Shown here: positions 11,646 to 23,164 of the stretch, one piece after another
Numbering within the stretch: position 1 is the first letter of the stretch
How the letters are laid out: each line of letters opens with the position of its first letter
Assembly: GCF_004193775.1 (NCBI RefSeq)
Contig: NC_041002.1
Span: 6,931,261-6,995,260 of the forward strand
Source of the DNA: Glycine soja
Lineage: Eukaryota; Streptophyta; Magnoliopsida; Fabales; Fabaceae
Reading direction: 5' to 3'
DNA length: 64,000 nt
Position numbers and translations under genes: made by a program
Notes under the pieces: generated by a model
What the model was told of the DNA's origin: nothing
Databases searched by the model: none
Seen by the model: the letters and a program-made list of their open reading frames with translations, nothing else

Positions 11646-12830
11646 TGTAACATCCTATTTTTTTTAAAAATAAATAAAAAGAATTTTACTTAAAAATTAA
11701 TAGAGTTTTTAGAAATTAAATAAATGAGAGAAAATAATTTTTATTAATTAAAACAAAGATTTATAGTATTAGAAAATAAATAGAGTAAAATGATAGTTTA
11801 GAAAATAAAGGGATATTTTAATTGATTATTTATTTAATGAAATAGTAAAATAGAATTATTTTTATAAAATTATAAAATAAAAAATATAATAAATAATATG
11901 TTCAGAGGACCCTAACTATAAATAGAGATATATTAAATTAGTTCTTATAATTAAGATACGTTTCACCGCTCTTTCTTATTCCTAAATTCGTCATTTCTTA
12001 TTCCTTTTCCAAAATTCTCTTTTTCACGTATATACTTAAACATGTCACAGTAAAATTATTATTCTAGACTTGTTAACCGTTAGATCATCCTGAAATTTAG
12101 ATATCACCTTGGAAACTTATTTTCTCACATTCCTATTGTTGGGATTGTAGTTTTACTTAGACATGTTTGGGTGTATAAAAAAAAAAAGATAGATTTTGGG
12201 AGAAGAAGAAGGGAGAACGAATTTGAAAAAAAGAAAGAGCATAGAGAGTAGAGACATATCCTAATTGTAAAAATTGACCTAATATGTCTTTATTTATAGA
12301 TAAGGTACTCTTAGCCTATTATTTACTTTATTTTTCTTTATTTTATTATTTTATAAAAAAGAATTCTATTTTACTTTTTCATTAAATAAATAATTAATTA
12401 AAACATCCCTTTATTTTTAAAACATCATTTTACTCTATTTATTTTCTAATATTATGAAATCCTTATTTTAATTAACAAAAATCATTTCCTCTAATTTATT
12501 TAATTTTTAGAAACTCTTAATTTTTAAATAAAATTCTTTTTATTTATTTTACGAAAACAAAATGTTATAAACATGGTATCACATTGCATATAAGTTTAAG
12601 TCTTAGTATAATTGTTGCATAAAGCCTGTGAATTATTTATTATTTATTATGAAATTAGTGAATGTTGTTACGTCTTAAGTCGAGTCTGATTCATGTGAAA
12701 TGTAATTGATAATTAAAAAATAAACTTTAAATGATAAAGTGACGAGAATTGTACTTAGTATGAGATGTTATGTCCTCTACAATTCATTTTTGTTATTTAT
12801 TTATTAATTATTGAGGCCATCAAACACATA
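11646..12830. repeat. Rearranged, partly inverted remnant of the TGTAACA LTR family
   Basis: 11646 onward (tgtaacatcctattttt...) matches in order the start of the LTR-type element at 48753: the same run of short AT-rich blocks, then tataaatagagata, then aaacatgtc..agtaaaat..attctagactt. From about 12155 to 12579 the same sequence appears again in reverse complement and ends atgttata, making a large inverted repeat. After that, 12583-12790 (tggtatcacattgcatat...gtcttag...gttgcataa) matches 50831-51060 of the same element in forward orientation. It is a scrambled remnant, not a simple solo LTR. Confidence 0.7.
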
Positions 12831-13084
12831 ATGAAATAAGATGATACATTTAATCCAACATAACATCACAGATAAGCAAATGACGTGTCAAATTAATGGG
12901 TATGCCAATAGTTGGCAGATTCAAGTAACAATAGGGAAACAAGAAAAAAAAAAATAGGTATCAAGGAGAAAAAACAACAAAAAAATTTATCAGGGACAAA
13001 AATAAAATTCAGCTATATATCAAGAAATACCAACATATTTAAGCCAATAATAAATTTTAAAAGTTATAAAACATAAAATTGTAA

Positions 13085-13600
13085 ATACATTTTTTATTCT
13101 TTGTATTTTTCTTTGCTTTTAGTTTTGGACTTCATATTTTGAAAGTTTAACTTTTTATCCTTTTAGTTGTATAAATATAGGTTTTGATCCTTATATATTT
13201 CATTTTGGTTTAAGTTTCTATAGTTTTATTTTATTTAAACTTTGGTTTATCTAATATATCACGTACCCACTGATTCAAATGGCTATTATTATATCTTGCC
13301 AAACAAATGATTTCAGATTTTGTATAGTTAAATTTTAGTTATTAATTTATTAATTTTTATTAGTGAAAATATTAGAACTTACGACCTTTCCTTTTTGACA
13401 TATTATTAGTAGTAAATTGAAAACCAAAACCAAAAATTTAATAAATTTTAATTCTTGTGGGAAACGAAAATAAATATATTTTTAGTAAATTTGTTTTATA
13501 AACATCAAAACTAAGATCAAAGTAAACGAATAGTGACAAAATATGTATTTGAATTGAACAAACAAAAACTAAAAAAATAATTAAAAAATACAATTAACAT
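13085..13600. repeat. Possible MITE-like element with degenerate terminal inverted repeats
   Basis: The left end (tttttattctttgtatttttctttgcttttagttttggac) and the right end (caaacaaaaactaaaaaaataatt, read in reverse) are roughly complementary. The interior has the ggtttgatccttatatatttcattttgg pattern common in plant non-autonomous elements. I could not define a target duplication, so the call is tentative. Confidence 0.35.
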
Positions 13601-13734
13601 TTTTAAAATTATTATCACATTTACAGTTATTGATGTAAAAATAAAATAAAAATTATAAAATAGAAATAAAAACATCTTAAATAGTCATAAAATATCTAGT
13701 ATGAATACATTTTTTTAGCAGGACTACGCAGTGC

Positions 13735-14370
13735 ACTCTCAGGTTTCAGCTTACCTGAACCAAACCAATCTTCACACGCAAATTTTTCGCACATAAATAC
13801 AGCAACCACTATATTTCAGATTTTCAATGTTCTATTTCTAACCATTAACTCTGCTCACAGCCATGACAGATACACGTTCCCAATTAAGAGGGCAATTGCT
13901 TCCAAGTAGATTTTTTTTTTTACTTTAATATCTTAAATAATTATTATTTTTACCTTCATAAAAAATAGGTATTATCCTTTAAGATAAATTTTTTAAATAA
14001 GAGAATGTAAAAATATAAAAGAAAAAATAATTTGATACTAATTTTCCGTACTTTATCTTTTTAAATGTTTAAAAACTTAGGTATTTTGATATTTTTTATC
14101 ATGAGATGGTGTATTTTATAAAAATTTATAATATTTTTTTGTCAATGAAATTATTATAATTTATTTATTTACTCCCAGTAGAAAAATTTCTGTATCCTTT
14201 CTCTTCTCACAGCAGAGAAGGCAAGTATTCGTAATATAATGTTGTGGCAGTGGTTCCATAATTCCACTTCAAAATGAATTAAAAAGAATATAAAAAAATA
14301 TAGTACACCTAATTTTATGTAACTCTGAAAAAAGAGAATCTCTGGTTTTAGCAGTCTCTTAGTCACTGGG
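13735..14370 (+). repeat. Diverged tandem duplication, copy A
   Basis: Copy A shares two ordered blocks with copy B (15370-15755). The first is cttacctgaacc...accactatatttcagattttcaatgttctattt at 13750-13835. The second is cgtaatataatgttgtgg...ttccacttcaaaatgaatt...taattttatgtaactctgaaa...gaatctctggttttag at 14230-14352. The copies start about 1.6 kb apart and differ by many substitutions and indels. No coding sequence is seen. Confidence 0.65.
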
Positions 14371-14479
14371 GAGTAAATAAATCGTATTAATGAAACAATA
14401 ATATATAATATATTTAAAAAATAAAAAAGTGTGTTTTTTTTAAATATGGTAAATTTTTTAGCATACAATACAACATATG

Positions 14480-14480
<1 letters not shown>

Positions 14481-14525
<45 letters not shown>
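14481..14525. repeat. (TA)n microsatellite
   Basis: This is an uninterrupted run of about 22 AT dinucleotides. It lies in the block just downstream of the duplicated segment. Confidence 0.95.
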
Positions 14526-14528
<3 letters not shown>

Positions 14529-15369
14529 AAATTTCTTTTGCTTGTTAGGAATAATCATGTTATGAACTAAGGACACAAAAAGATTTAAAAGACATTTAAG
14601 TTAAATTGTCATTTTTACCCTCTAATTAAAAAAATTTCCCAGAAATTGTCATCAACTAAGCCTTTATAGTAATTATTTATTATAGATATTATTTAAAAAA
14701 AAGACTAATTGAAATTATGATAAAAAAATGACTAATTAAAATTAATTTTTCATTACATTGTACAGTACTTGTCGTGAATATTCAATGATATGTAAATTAA
14801 TTTTTTAAAGTATTACTTTATTAATTACCAAAAATCTAATAAAAGATACTATATTTGTTCTTAAATATAAGACTTTTTTTATATAATTCACAAATTTTAA
14901 GAAAATTGGTTAATTTAATCCATAATATTAAATTTATTAAAAAATTATATTATTTTTCTAAAATTATCCTTAAGACTGTTGGCGCACATCATTTTTGTTA
15001 CTTAATTACCTTTTATCTAATTAATTAAGTGTCATAGTTTTGTTGTCCCATCTTTATAAGAAAAAAGACGAATTTATTTTATTAATTCATAACATTTATT
15101 GTGAATTAATTAAAATATTTTAATTAAAAAATAGTTAATACAAAATATAACTTGAAAATAATTTAATAAAAATGAAGAAACAATCTTAAAAAAAATCTTA
15201 TATTTAACAACAAAGGTAATATTTAGAGAGAAAAAATGATAGAAATTCGTAATATAAAACCTGAAAAGGAAAATCTTAAATAAAAAATCTACTAATATAT
15301 GCATATTCCAGGTATTTATGTAAAACAATTAAAATCAGTAATAAAATGTGAAAAACATGTTAAACAGTC
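14526..15369. other. AT-rich spacer, no gene seen
   Basis: This is an AT-rich stretch between the two copies of the duplication. It includes a region near 14850-14960 (tgttcttaaatataagactttttttat...) in the style of small non-autonomous transposons, but no borders could be set. The open frame at 15110-15328 (minus) is low complexity and not supported as a gene. Confidence 0.5.
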
Positions 15370-15755
15370 AAATACATTCATCTTTCAGTCTAGGGTTTCC
15401 TGAACCATACCTACCCACCACATCCACGTGCTTACTTTACCGTTTACACACATAAATGGTTACTTTTCACACCTAATAAATACACCAACCACTATATTTC
15501 TGATTTTCAATGTTGTATTTGTAGCAATTAATTCTGCCTTCTGTAAAAAAAAAAAAACACTGCCTGCAGCTCACAAGGGGCGATACGTACGTGTCTGTCC
15601 CCCGCAAGCATGCGTAATACAATAATGTTGTGGTTCCACACTTCCACTTCAAACTGAATTACAGTAGTAATATTAAGGGGGAAAAGTGCAAATATATTAG
15701 AACACTTAATTTTATGTGACTCTGAAATATGGAATCTCTAGTTTTAGCTCTGTTT
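15370..15755 (+). repeat. Diverged tandem duplication, copy B
   Basis: It matches copy A: tttcctgaacc...accactatatttctgattttcaatgttgtattt at 15398-15523, and cgtaatacaataatgttgtgg...ttccacttcaaactgaatt...taattttatgtgactctgaaa...gaatctctagttttag at 15611-15748. Copy B carries an A13 run near 15545 followed by a short GC-rich stretch (gcctgcagctcacaaggggcgatacgtacgtg) not obvious in copy A. Confidence 0.65.
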
Positions 15756-17320
15756 CAAAATTTATTATTATAAATCTTTAAAAAGAATCTTATAATTAAA
15801 AATGGAAAGAATATTTAACTTTAGAAGACATTATTTGTGTTAGTCTTTAATATTATGGATGTTAGTTTCTCTTCACATAACACGCCAAATGTCTTGTTTC
15901 AAAATCATTAGAATCAATTCCTCTCATCATAACACACATTATAATCTAATATGATGATTGAGGTGAATTTGACCATATATAACTTGAAAACAAATAAGCC
16001 CTAAGTGACATAATTAAACTTAAAAGGTTGAACCCCATACAAAATAACGTCGTGTATGGTATTTACTTTCAAAGTATTTTCCACTGGCTACAACTCCTCG
16101 TAATCATACCCCTCTTCTCGCTCTCCCTCTCTAACCACTTCTTCCTCTTCTTTGACTCTTCCTTCTTAATTGCGGCATTGGCTCCATTTCAAGCTCACTC
16201 CAACATTAAGTTCACCAAAACCATAACCTCAAAGATCAACAACCTCACTAGCTTCCATAAGCTTTACATTGGATACTACAATAATTAATTAACCACAAAA
16301 GCAGTATCATCATTAATGTATATTTCTTCATTTTGATGAAATTACTTTTCCACCAAATGGTGAAGAGCCATGCCTTAGAGCTAGCTAGGTATATCAGTTA
16401 TGGGCTGTGGGTGACCCATTTAACCACAATTCATTCAAGCCATGCATTAGAGCTAGTTAGATATATGTATGTTTAGTTGATAGATTAAACTATGATAACA
16501 AATTCAAAATAAATTAAAAAAAAAGTCAAATTGAATCATATCCCAAAAGATTAATTTGATTTGGTTTGAATTTGATGTTATAGTTATATTGAACTAAACC
16601 AAATCAGATTTTTATTTTGTGTTTGGTTGTATGACTTTAATTTTGTTTAAAAATCGAACCAACTCTCACCATTAACACCCCTGTAGGTTATATAACTCTT
16701 GAAGCTCTATTTTCTATTAGAGTATACATTATTGGTTAGTTCTTGAATAGACTGTTTTTTATTTGATGTTTTCTTTTGAATATTTGTTTATGTATTTGAA
16801 TATTTGGTTAGCTTATATTAATTAATAAATGTTTAATGTTTGGTTAATTTTTTTATTAGTTAATGGTTTTGGTTTGCACTTTATTCGTATTTTTCTTATA
16901 TTACGAAATCAAATCAATTATTTACAAATTACAACCCACAAAAGGAAATTAAAAATCACAAATGTTTAGAGTTTTTATTTTTTAATTTTTTTGCTTATTT
17001 AGGTAATTTTACATTGTTTTTTTTTGGTTTTTTATCTTTTGTTTGCGAGCTACCATATTTAACCACAAATTACATGGGATGGCATCGCGAACTAAGTTAG
17101 CCTAGCCTATTAAAATTGAATTTAAATCAAAAGTCAAATAGTTACTCAGCGAAATATGCTTACCAAGCAATTATGTCCAATTAAGCATATAGGTCTTAGA
17201 GGAGTTTTTTTGAAAATAGGTAGGTAAAAGGTGTACCCCCCGAAGGTGGGTAAATCTTTGCATGGAAGCTAGCGTTGGATTGTATACCATTTATTCAAAT
17301 TAAACTTAATACAAAGAAAC
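15756..17320. other. AT-rich DNA, no gene seen
   Basis: No recognisable gene was found. A 86-codon open frame at 16028-16288 has no family motif and looks fortuitous. A short direct repeat (gccatgc.ttagagctag.tag) occurs near 16369 and 16440, and 16550-16620 contains a loose palindrome around atttggttt/aaaccaaat. Confidence 0.5.
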
Positions 17321-17329
17321 ATAATTGAA

Positions 17330-17560
17330 TACAATGTAGGGGTGTGGAAGGGAAGTGGAAAACGCAACATATTTGTTGTTGGAATGTGAAGTGTCAGCTA
17401 AGTATGAAAGACATGTTTGAGTTCGTGGGAATTTAGCTAGTGTTACACAATGATATGTCCAAAAACAATTCTTGCAGTTTAAGGTATTGGTCGACTGTGA
17501 TGGAAGGGACAAATGTCAGTATGGTTTGAAGTGGTATGGTTAATAAGGTTAGCCTGCAAT
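17330..17560 (+). pseudogene. LINE scrap: reverse-transcriptase zinc-binding (zf-RVT) tail
   Basis: The plus strand reads L-L-L-E-C-E-V-S-A-K near 17367-17400. A shifted frame continues with L-A-S-V-T-Q and then Q-K-Q-F-L-Q-F near 17458. This order resembles the zf-RVT tail of plant L1-type LINEs (x-L-L-x-C-x-V-S-x-K-x-W ... H-F-x-Q-F). Stops and shifts break it. The match is short and the identification moderate. Confidence 0.4.
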
Positions 17561-17847
17561 TCTCACATCTTCACAAAACATGTTAACTATGAGAGCTACT
17601 AATTGAGTCTATCAAGGTTCATTCTATGTAGTGGAGCAATGCATAAGCTAGCTAGTACGAGTTATCCATTATTAGGATGGATAATGAATCCTAAATCATG
17701 CCTTGGGATTAAATGAAAATCAAGAGCTTTTTGGGGTGGAAGAAGGATTGATGTAATATACATAATGGCAAAGAAGGAGAAATTTAATGGAAAAGATGGT
17801 AGTAGAGATTCGAAGAGTTTGGAGTATATGCCAGCAGAGTTAAGTGT

Positions 17848-17917
17848 AAAAGAAATTTAATGTCTTACCCCTAAGGAATAAGAAAGAAATTTAATGTCTT
17901 ACCCCTAAGGAATAAGA
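17848..17917 (+). repeat. Short perfect tandem duplication
   Basis: The 33-34 bp unit aaagaaatttaatgtcttac + ccctaaggaataag occurs twice back to back. Confidence 0.85.
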
Positions 17918-18041
17918 ATGACTAAGATTGGCAATGGATCCAAGAACGTGTGAAAGCAAAAACTTTGTGGGCTTTCATAGTGACAGGGGCGTGGGGTCAA
18001 ATTACTTTGTGGGCTTTGTGGGATCAAATTACTAAATTATT

Positions 18042-18095
18042 GAGTGCTGCTAGGTGCACCCAGCAGTTTTGCTGGTGCACCCAGCAATTGCTGTG
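18042..18095 (+). repeat. MULE-1 left terminal inverted repeat
   Basis: It begins gagtgctgctaggtgcaccc and contains the sub-repeat tgctggtgcacccagca. It pairs with 42650-42702. The 9-bp target duplication taaattatt precedes it at 18033-18041. Confidence 0.9.
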
Positions 18096-18461
18096 TAAAG
18101 ACCATAACGTCCCTCACTAATTTTTTTTTAAAAAACGAAACCTCTCTCCCTCCCTCCCCGCGTTTGCGCTTCTGCTTCTTCTTCTTTCGGATCACCTTCC
18201 TGCTTCTTCTTCTTCCTGCTTCTTCTTCCTGCGTCTTCTTCTTCATTGCTTGCACGTCTTCTTTGTGCCTCTTCTTCTTCTTCGTTGAGGAGGTTGCCGA
18301 GGTAGCTTGCGGTGGTGCTGCGAGGAAGCTTCCGCGAAGAGCAACGGTCGTTGAGGAGGTTAGCGCGTCCACCGTCGAGGTAAGCACCGTGAACCTTAGC
18401 TTTTATGGTCCAGTGTTGCAGGCGATGGCGGAAACCGCTGTCGGAAATCGCTGGGAGCTTT

Positions 18462-18612
18462 ACGAATCAAGTGATCCGTAAACATTTTCCGGATCAAGTT
18501 GATCCGGAAGATGCTTATGGATCACTTGATCCGTAAAGTATGTTGAGTAGTTTACGGATCACTAGATCCGTAAAATACTCAACATACTTTACGGATCACC
18601 TGATCCGTAAAA
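18462..18612. repeat. Palindrome cluster TTACGGATCA..TGATCCGTAA (left)
   Basis: Four to five near-perfect palindromes built on acggatca-cn-tgatccgt or ggatcaagttgatcc lie within 150 bp, several also nested in a larger hairpin (agtatgttgagtag...actcaacatact). The right subterminal region has the same motif. They may bind the transposase or form hairpins. Confidence 0.8.
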
Positions 18613-20170
18613 CTCACAGTTTGATTTTAATTCAAAAATTGCCAAATATTATTTGATACCTCTGAATGTATGCTAAATATTTGATAAATAGTGTCATGAA
18701 TATCTACTGTTTCATACAAATTGCCATGAATGTATGCTAATTATTTGCTAAATACTTTATTTGATTTAATGCGAATATGTAATTGCCTTTTATGTGATTA
18801 CATACAAATTCATTCCTTTAACTAAGTTATGACTAATATAATTGATATCCCTATAAGCTAACTTCCATGTGCTTCCATATAAGCCAACTTCCATGTGCTT
18901 CATCTCAACATATCGAGGCACACAGTCAACACCCAAGCAATCTGCAGCTTCTTGTAACTAAATTCATATCTAACAATTTAATTAGAGGAGAACAACAATG
19001 AATAGAAATAGAAAATCCAAATTAGAGGAGAACAATAATGAATAGCAATCTGCAGCTTCTTGTACCTAAATTCATACCTTAGATAGATGCAAATACTTGC
19101 AATTAATGGATTAAACTAGGAAATAGGAATTTGACATGATAGAACTGGGAATTTGGCATGATGGTAGTTTGCTTAGAACCTCTGAGCCTGTATGTGAAGA
19201 AATGCATTTGGAATCATGAACCAACTATCCCAAAACCTTAAGTTATTTAGAACTCTAAGCCACATGGTCAGCTATAATATAATATCACAAATGATGAACC
19301 AATTATTCCATACAAATGGTTTTATATCAAACTTTAGAGCAATAAGCATTTTGGTCATCAATTAAGCAGCCATTCTATCACCTAATGCTAATACTAATTC
19401 AATTCCCAAAACCCTATCATAATCATCAATTAAATTTCAAAAATTGAAAACATAAAAGGTAGAGAAACAAAACACAAATTCTCAATTAATAAAAGGGACT
19501 TTAAATTTAATCACAACCTCGAGATCCTTGAATTGACTTTGGGCTACACTAAACATTATTTTATCACAACTTGCATGAGATATTAGAATGAATCATAAAA
19601 ACACTTGGTAAACTACTTAGTAGTTAATATTTCAATTAATATTGCTTGGGGCTCATAGGAATGCACTTCACTGCCAGTATAGGTTGAACCAAATGAGTAG
19701 TTGCTTCCATTTCTTCCTTTAACTAAGTTATGACCATAAAGGATAGAGTATCCTTAGAAAAGAAATAGCTCATAAAGGATAGAGTATCCTTTAACTAAGT
19801 TATGACCATGTACTTCCTTTATAGGTTGAACCAAATGAATAAGCATAAAGCTTGACCAGTCCACATAAGGTTGATTTCTTCTTTCTTTGGCTTTGTTAAT
19901 CTAATATCAAGAAGATTGATTTCTTCTTTCTTTGGCTTTGTTCATCTAATATCAATAATATTATGATCCATAATCAATTTCCATTCAATCATATAGCGTA
20001 CTGAATAAAAACTAACCCGATAAAAGCCTAACATGTGTAGCCTTTCTTGACATGCCTTTCTTGAAAGCCTGACAGCTTGCGCGACTTTTAGTCAATGAAA
20101 TTTGTGTTAGACCAATGAAATTTGAGTGAATGAAATGGGTGATTGAATTTGCGTCACTCGTTTGCAGATC
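18613..20170 (+). other. MULE-1 upstream region with short duplications, no gene
   Basis: This is non-coding DNA between the left end of MULE-1 and its PMD gene. It has several short direct duplications: acttccatgtgcttc (18862-18902), gcaatctgcagcttcttgta (18939, 19046), aactaagttatgaccat...aaggatagagtatcc (19720-19812), and gattgatttcttctttctttggctttgtt (19872, 19915). No RNA gene was recognised. Confidence 0.6.
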
Positions 20171-21594
20171 ATGGTTAGGACCAGAGGATTAGGTTGTGCC
20201 TTAGGTCAGGTTACTGGCAGAGGTATCGGCAGAGGAGATCGTGATGATTCCGATGATGCTCCACAGCGTTGACGGCCTACTGCATCCGCACGGAGGCAGC
20301 GAGTCGCTGTGATTGCGGATCACGTCAATGAGCCAGTCATCCCTATGCCGGATGTTCAGGATGACCCGATGGAGGCACCAACTGCTGTAGAGGACATTCC
20401 TGCGGACACACGCGCAGAGCCTGCTGAGGATGCGCATGAGGGATTTCTGGGTGGTACGAGCGACCCATCCGTCTTGACCCAGTATGCGGATCACGTTGCT
20501 TGCAGCGTATGGACGGGAGAGGTATCTATACTATTTATTTTTAGTTACTTGTAAATTATACTTTATGATTGAAATTAGTTTTTCTTTAAATGATAATTTT
20601 AACGAATTTTGCGTTCCTTTATACTTCAATTCAGGAACGTCCTGAATTGAAGCTATCCTCTCATGGGAGGAAGGTCCACAGTTTAGGCAGGCTTGTCCCT
20701 GCCATTGAGGGACTTATTGCTGGTACATGACTAAGTCCTCTGATCGCGTGTTCGGTAGACACTGGCGATCGGGGACTTTTGTCCGCGTTTGTGGAGCGGT
20801 GGCACCGGGAGACGTTTAGTTTCCATCTCCTGGTGGGAGAGCTCACCATCACATTGGACGACGTCTCCTTTCTTCTTCATCTTCCCGTTATTGGCGACTT
20901 ACACGCATTTGAGCCCTTGCACGGGGACGATGCAGTTCAGATGCTGGTGGACTTGTTGATGGTCTCTCCAGAGTCTGCTAGGACTGAGACAGTCCAGTGT
21001 CGCGGACCGTACGTACGCCTGCAATGGGTACGTGATATATATCAGCGCCGATGCCAGGCAGGTCATTGGACAGCTGCGGCTTGTGCATATCTTCATCACC
21101 TACTGGGTTGCACTCTGTTTGCTAACAAGAGTGCAACCAATGTCCATGTTGTCTACTTGGAGGCCCTTCGTGACCTCAGTATGACAGAGATGTACGCCTG
21201 GGGAGTGGCTGCTCTGGTTCATATGTACGACCAGCTGAACGATGCATCTGTGAGCCACAGTCGACAGCTTGGCGGTTACATCACACTGCTGTAGGTAACA
21301 AATATGTTTTTCATTCATTCAGGCTAAACAATGTTCAAATTTAATTTTTGTTACACTTTCATTATTAATGTTTATAATTTTAATGTTACATCTGTAGTGC
21401 TGGATTTACGAGCACTTTCCCTCGGTCGCGGAGTCCACCGCTGATCAAGACTACGACGAGGCTTCTCCGCTTGCGTGCAGGTGGATTGCGACAAAGAAGA
21501 CCGTGAAGAGCATTCGCACGCCGTCGTACAGGGAGCGCTTGGACCGACTCCGGATTCCGGATGTCTGTTGGATCCCTTATGGGGAGCATCGGGA
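20171..21594 (+). pseudogene. MAIN-like plant mobile domain gene of MULE-1, 5' exons
   Basis: Family: PMD proteins (Arabidopsis MAIN, MAIL1), nuclear proteins linked to transposon silencing; many plant PMD genes ride on transposons. Exon 1 is 20171-20521, starting at ATG 20171 just after a tttgcag site with a basic M-V-R-T-R-G-L-G start. Exon 2 is 20635-21294 and carries most of the PMD (S-A-F-V-E-R-W-H, F-H-L-L-V-G-E-L-T-I-T-L-D-D-V, L-H-H-L-L-G-C-T-L-F-A-N-K). Exon 3 starts at 21398 (C-W-I-Y-E-H-F-P). Introns are GT-AG. Stops: TGA at 20269-20271 (probably CGA) and TAG at 21292-21294 (probably CAG). The inner MULE enters the third exon at 21594; the gene resumes at 41171. Confidence 0.85.
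21586..21594. repeat. 9-bp target duplication of MULE-2 (left copy)
   Basis: gcatcggga is repeated exactly at 41162-41170, right after the element. It lies inside a PMD exon of MULE-1. Confidence 0.95.
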
Positions 21595-21900
21595 GGCAAA
21601 TTTCCCAAAATGGTTCCCTTTTGCAAACTTATTCCCCAAATGGGGTCCTTTTGGAACAATTTCCGGCATGGTGCTCTTTTCTACGTGGGCTGCATGCATT
21701 TTGCATGCAAAACGCAAGTTCGAATGGCGACTTCGCGGGCATTAGACACGTGGAAGCCCAACCCGCCAATGCTGCTGGCGACTTCACGTGGAAGCTTGTC
21801 CCGCCAGCACTGCTGGCGACTTCACGGCTGTGCAGAAATCGCAGCTCTGACTGGCGATTTCCGAGGCTAGCAGCTAGGGGTTTAGGACGCAGTGCAGGAC
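21595..21900 (+). repeat. MULE-2 left terminal inverted repeat
   Basis: It is the reverse complement of about 40855-41161. The first 85 or so bases are nearly identical. Further in, the TIR includes several tggcgacttc/ctggcgattt repeats and a gcatgcattttgcatgc palindrome. Confidence 0.92.
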
Positions 21901-21972
21901 ATGCAGGACGTGGGTGCAGGTGCTTTTTGACTTCTTGGGCTTAGGGGAGAGTTGCCAGTTGGTCTGGCGACT

Positions 21973-22020
21973 TAGGCCATGGAAATCGCCCATATCAATG
22001 GCGATTTGCACACTGCTGAG
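21973..22020 (+). repeat. 48-bp repeat unit split by the copia insertion (left unit)
   Basis: The sequence catggaaatcgcccatatca...gcacactgctgag here recurs directly after the copia element at 31091-31135. The original MULE-2 subterminal DNA therefore had two tandem units, and copia entered at the end of the first. The final ctgag (22016-22020) is the copia target duplication. Confidence 0.85.
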
Positions 22021-23114
22021 TGTAGACAAAGGATCAAGCTGATGTTTTGATGATGCCAAAGGATTACATGTTTCTCAAAGTTTTATTCAAGACAAAGAAA
22101 TCAAAGATATTCAAGATGGATGATCAAGACAGTCTCTAGAGTCTTAAGAAGATTACATTAAATAGGAAGGGAATTCCAATTGAAGGAGCAAAAGGTTTGG
22201 CCAAGAAATTTAAGTTAAAAAAGTCTTTTTCAAGAGATTTACTCTCTGGTAATCGATTACCAGAGGATGTAATCGATTACCAGTGGCCAAAACTGATTTA
22301 AACAGCTATTAAAATTTGAATTCAAAATTTGCACTGTGTAATCGATTACACATATATGGTAATCGATTACCAGCAGTTGCTGAACGTTTTTAATTCAAAT
22401 TTTAAAGCTTGTCATCGATTACACACATACTATAATCGATTACCAGAGGAGATTTTCAGAAAATATTCTCAATTGTCACATCTTTTCATTTGGTTCTTGA
22501 ATGGCTATCAAAGGCCTATATATATGTGACTTGAGACACGAATTTGCTAAGAGTTTTTCAGAACAAAAAAAGGTCTTATCCTCTTAAAAAGAAAAATCGT
22601 TTTATCCTCTTACAAATTCCTTGGCCAAAACACTTGTGATTCAATAAGGAATTATTTGAGTGCTCAAATTGTTCAATCTATCTCTTTCAAGAGAGATTAT
22701 TTCTTTTCTTCTTCTTTATTCTGAAAAAGAATTAAGAGATCGAGGGTCTCTTGTTGTAAAGAAATCTGAACACAAAGGAAGGATTGTCCTTGTGTGGTTC
22801 AGATCTTGTAATAGGCTTTTACAAGATAGTGGAACTCTCAAGTGGGTTGCTTGGGGACTGAACGTAGGCACAAGGGTGTGACCGAACCAGTATAAATGTG
22901 AGTTTGCAATCTCTCTTCCCTTAAACTCCTTTATTTATTATTTTTTTATATTCATATTCAAATTGCTCTATTTGAATCAATATTTAAGAAGTTCATTTTT
23001 AAGGGAATTTATAACTTGAATAGAAAGTGAAATAAAATTTTAATTGGGAAAATAGTTTGTGATATCTTAATTCAACCCCCCCTTCTTAAGATATTTGAGG
23101 CCACTTGTCCAACA
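22021..23114 (+). repeat. Copia 5' LTR
   Basis: It begins tgtagacaaagg and ends cttgtccaaca. It contains six copies (some one base off) of the palindrome gtaatcgattac at about 22249-22445, where the 3' LTR also carries them. Compared by eye with the 3' LTR, about 14 differences occur in 1.09 kb. Confidence 0.95.
22517..22526 (+). promoter_or_regulatory. Putative TATA box of the copia 5' LTR
   Basis: ctatatatatgtg lies after the palindrome cluster and about 600 bp before the LTR end. It is the best TATA-like site in the LTR. The same site is at about 30488 in the 3' LTR. Confidence 0.5.
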
Positions 23115-23116
23115 AG

Positions 23117-23128
23117 TGGTATCAGAGC
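23117..23128 (+). other. Primer binding site (initiator Met tRNA)
   Basis: tggtatcagagc lies two bases after the 5' LTR. It matches the 3' end complement of plant initiator methionine tRNA, the usual primer of copia elements. Confidence 0.9.
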
Positions 23129-23164
23129 TTCATTCATGTATAAAGTTTAGAAGCTTCAAGAATT

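Noticed and set aside
14169..14576. 135-codon minus-strand frame with a Tyr/Ile run
   Set aside because: Its core is the translated (TA)n microsatellite.
16028..16288. 86-codon frame as a possible small gene
   Set aside because: It has no family motif, lies in AT-rich DNA and has low-complexity hydrophobic content; it is probably fortuitous.
17700..17830. A second LINE fragment (F-F-W-G-G-like stretch)
   Set aside because: Only a few residues resemble the LINE motif and they come after, not before, the zf-RVT-like segment.
18044..18481. 145-codon frame at the left end of MULE-1
   Set aside because: It reads through the TIR and a cttctt-rich leader; the composition is low complexity and similar leaders exist at the third unit.
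21475..21944. Several overlapping frames over the MULE-2 left TIR
   Set aside because: They begin in a PMD exon and run into the inverted repeat; the mirrored frames at 40778-41186 show that they are TIR artefacts.
22249..22445. Repeated GTAATCGATTAC units resembling a CRISPR-like array
   Set aside because: The units are perfect palindromes with short irregular spacing inside a plant LTR; there are no unique spacers and no cas genes.
22329..22881. Small frames inside the copia LTR (also at 30300-30852)
   Set aside because: They occur in both LTRs and are translations of the palindrome and leader sequence, with no conserved protein.
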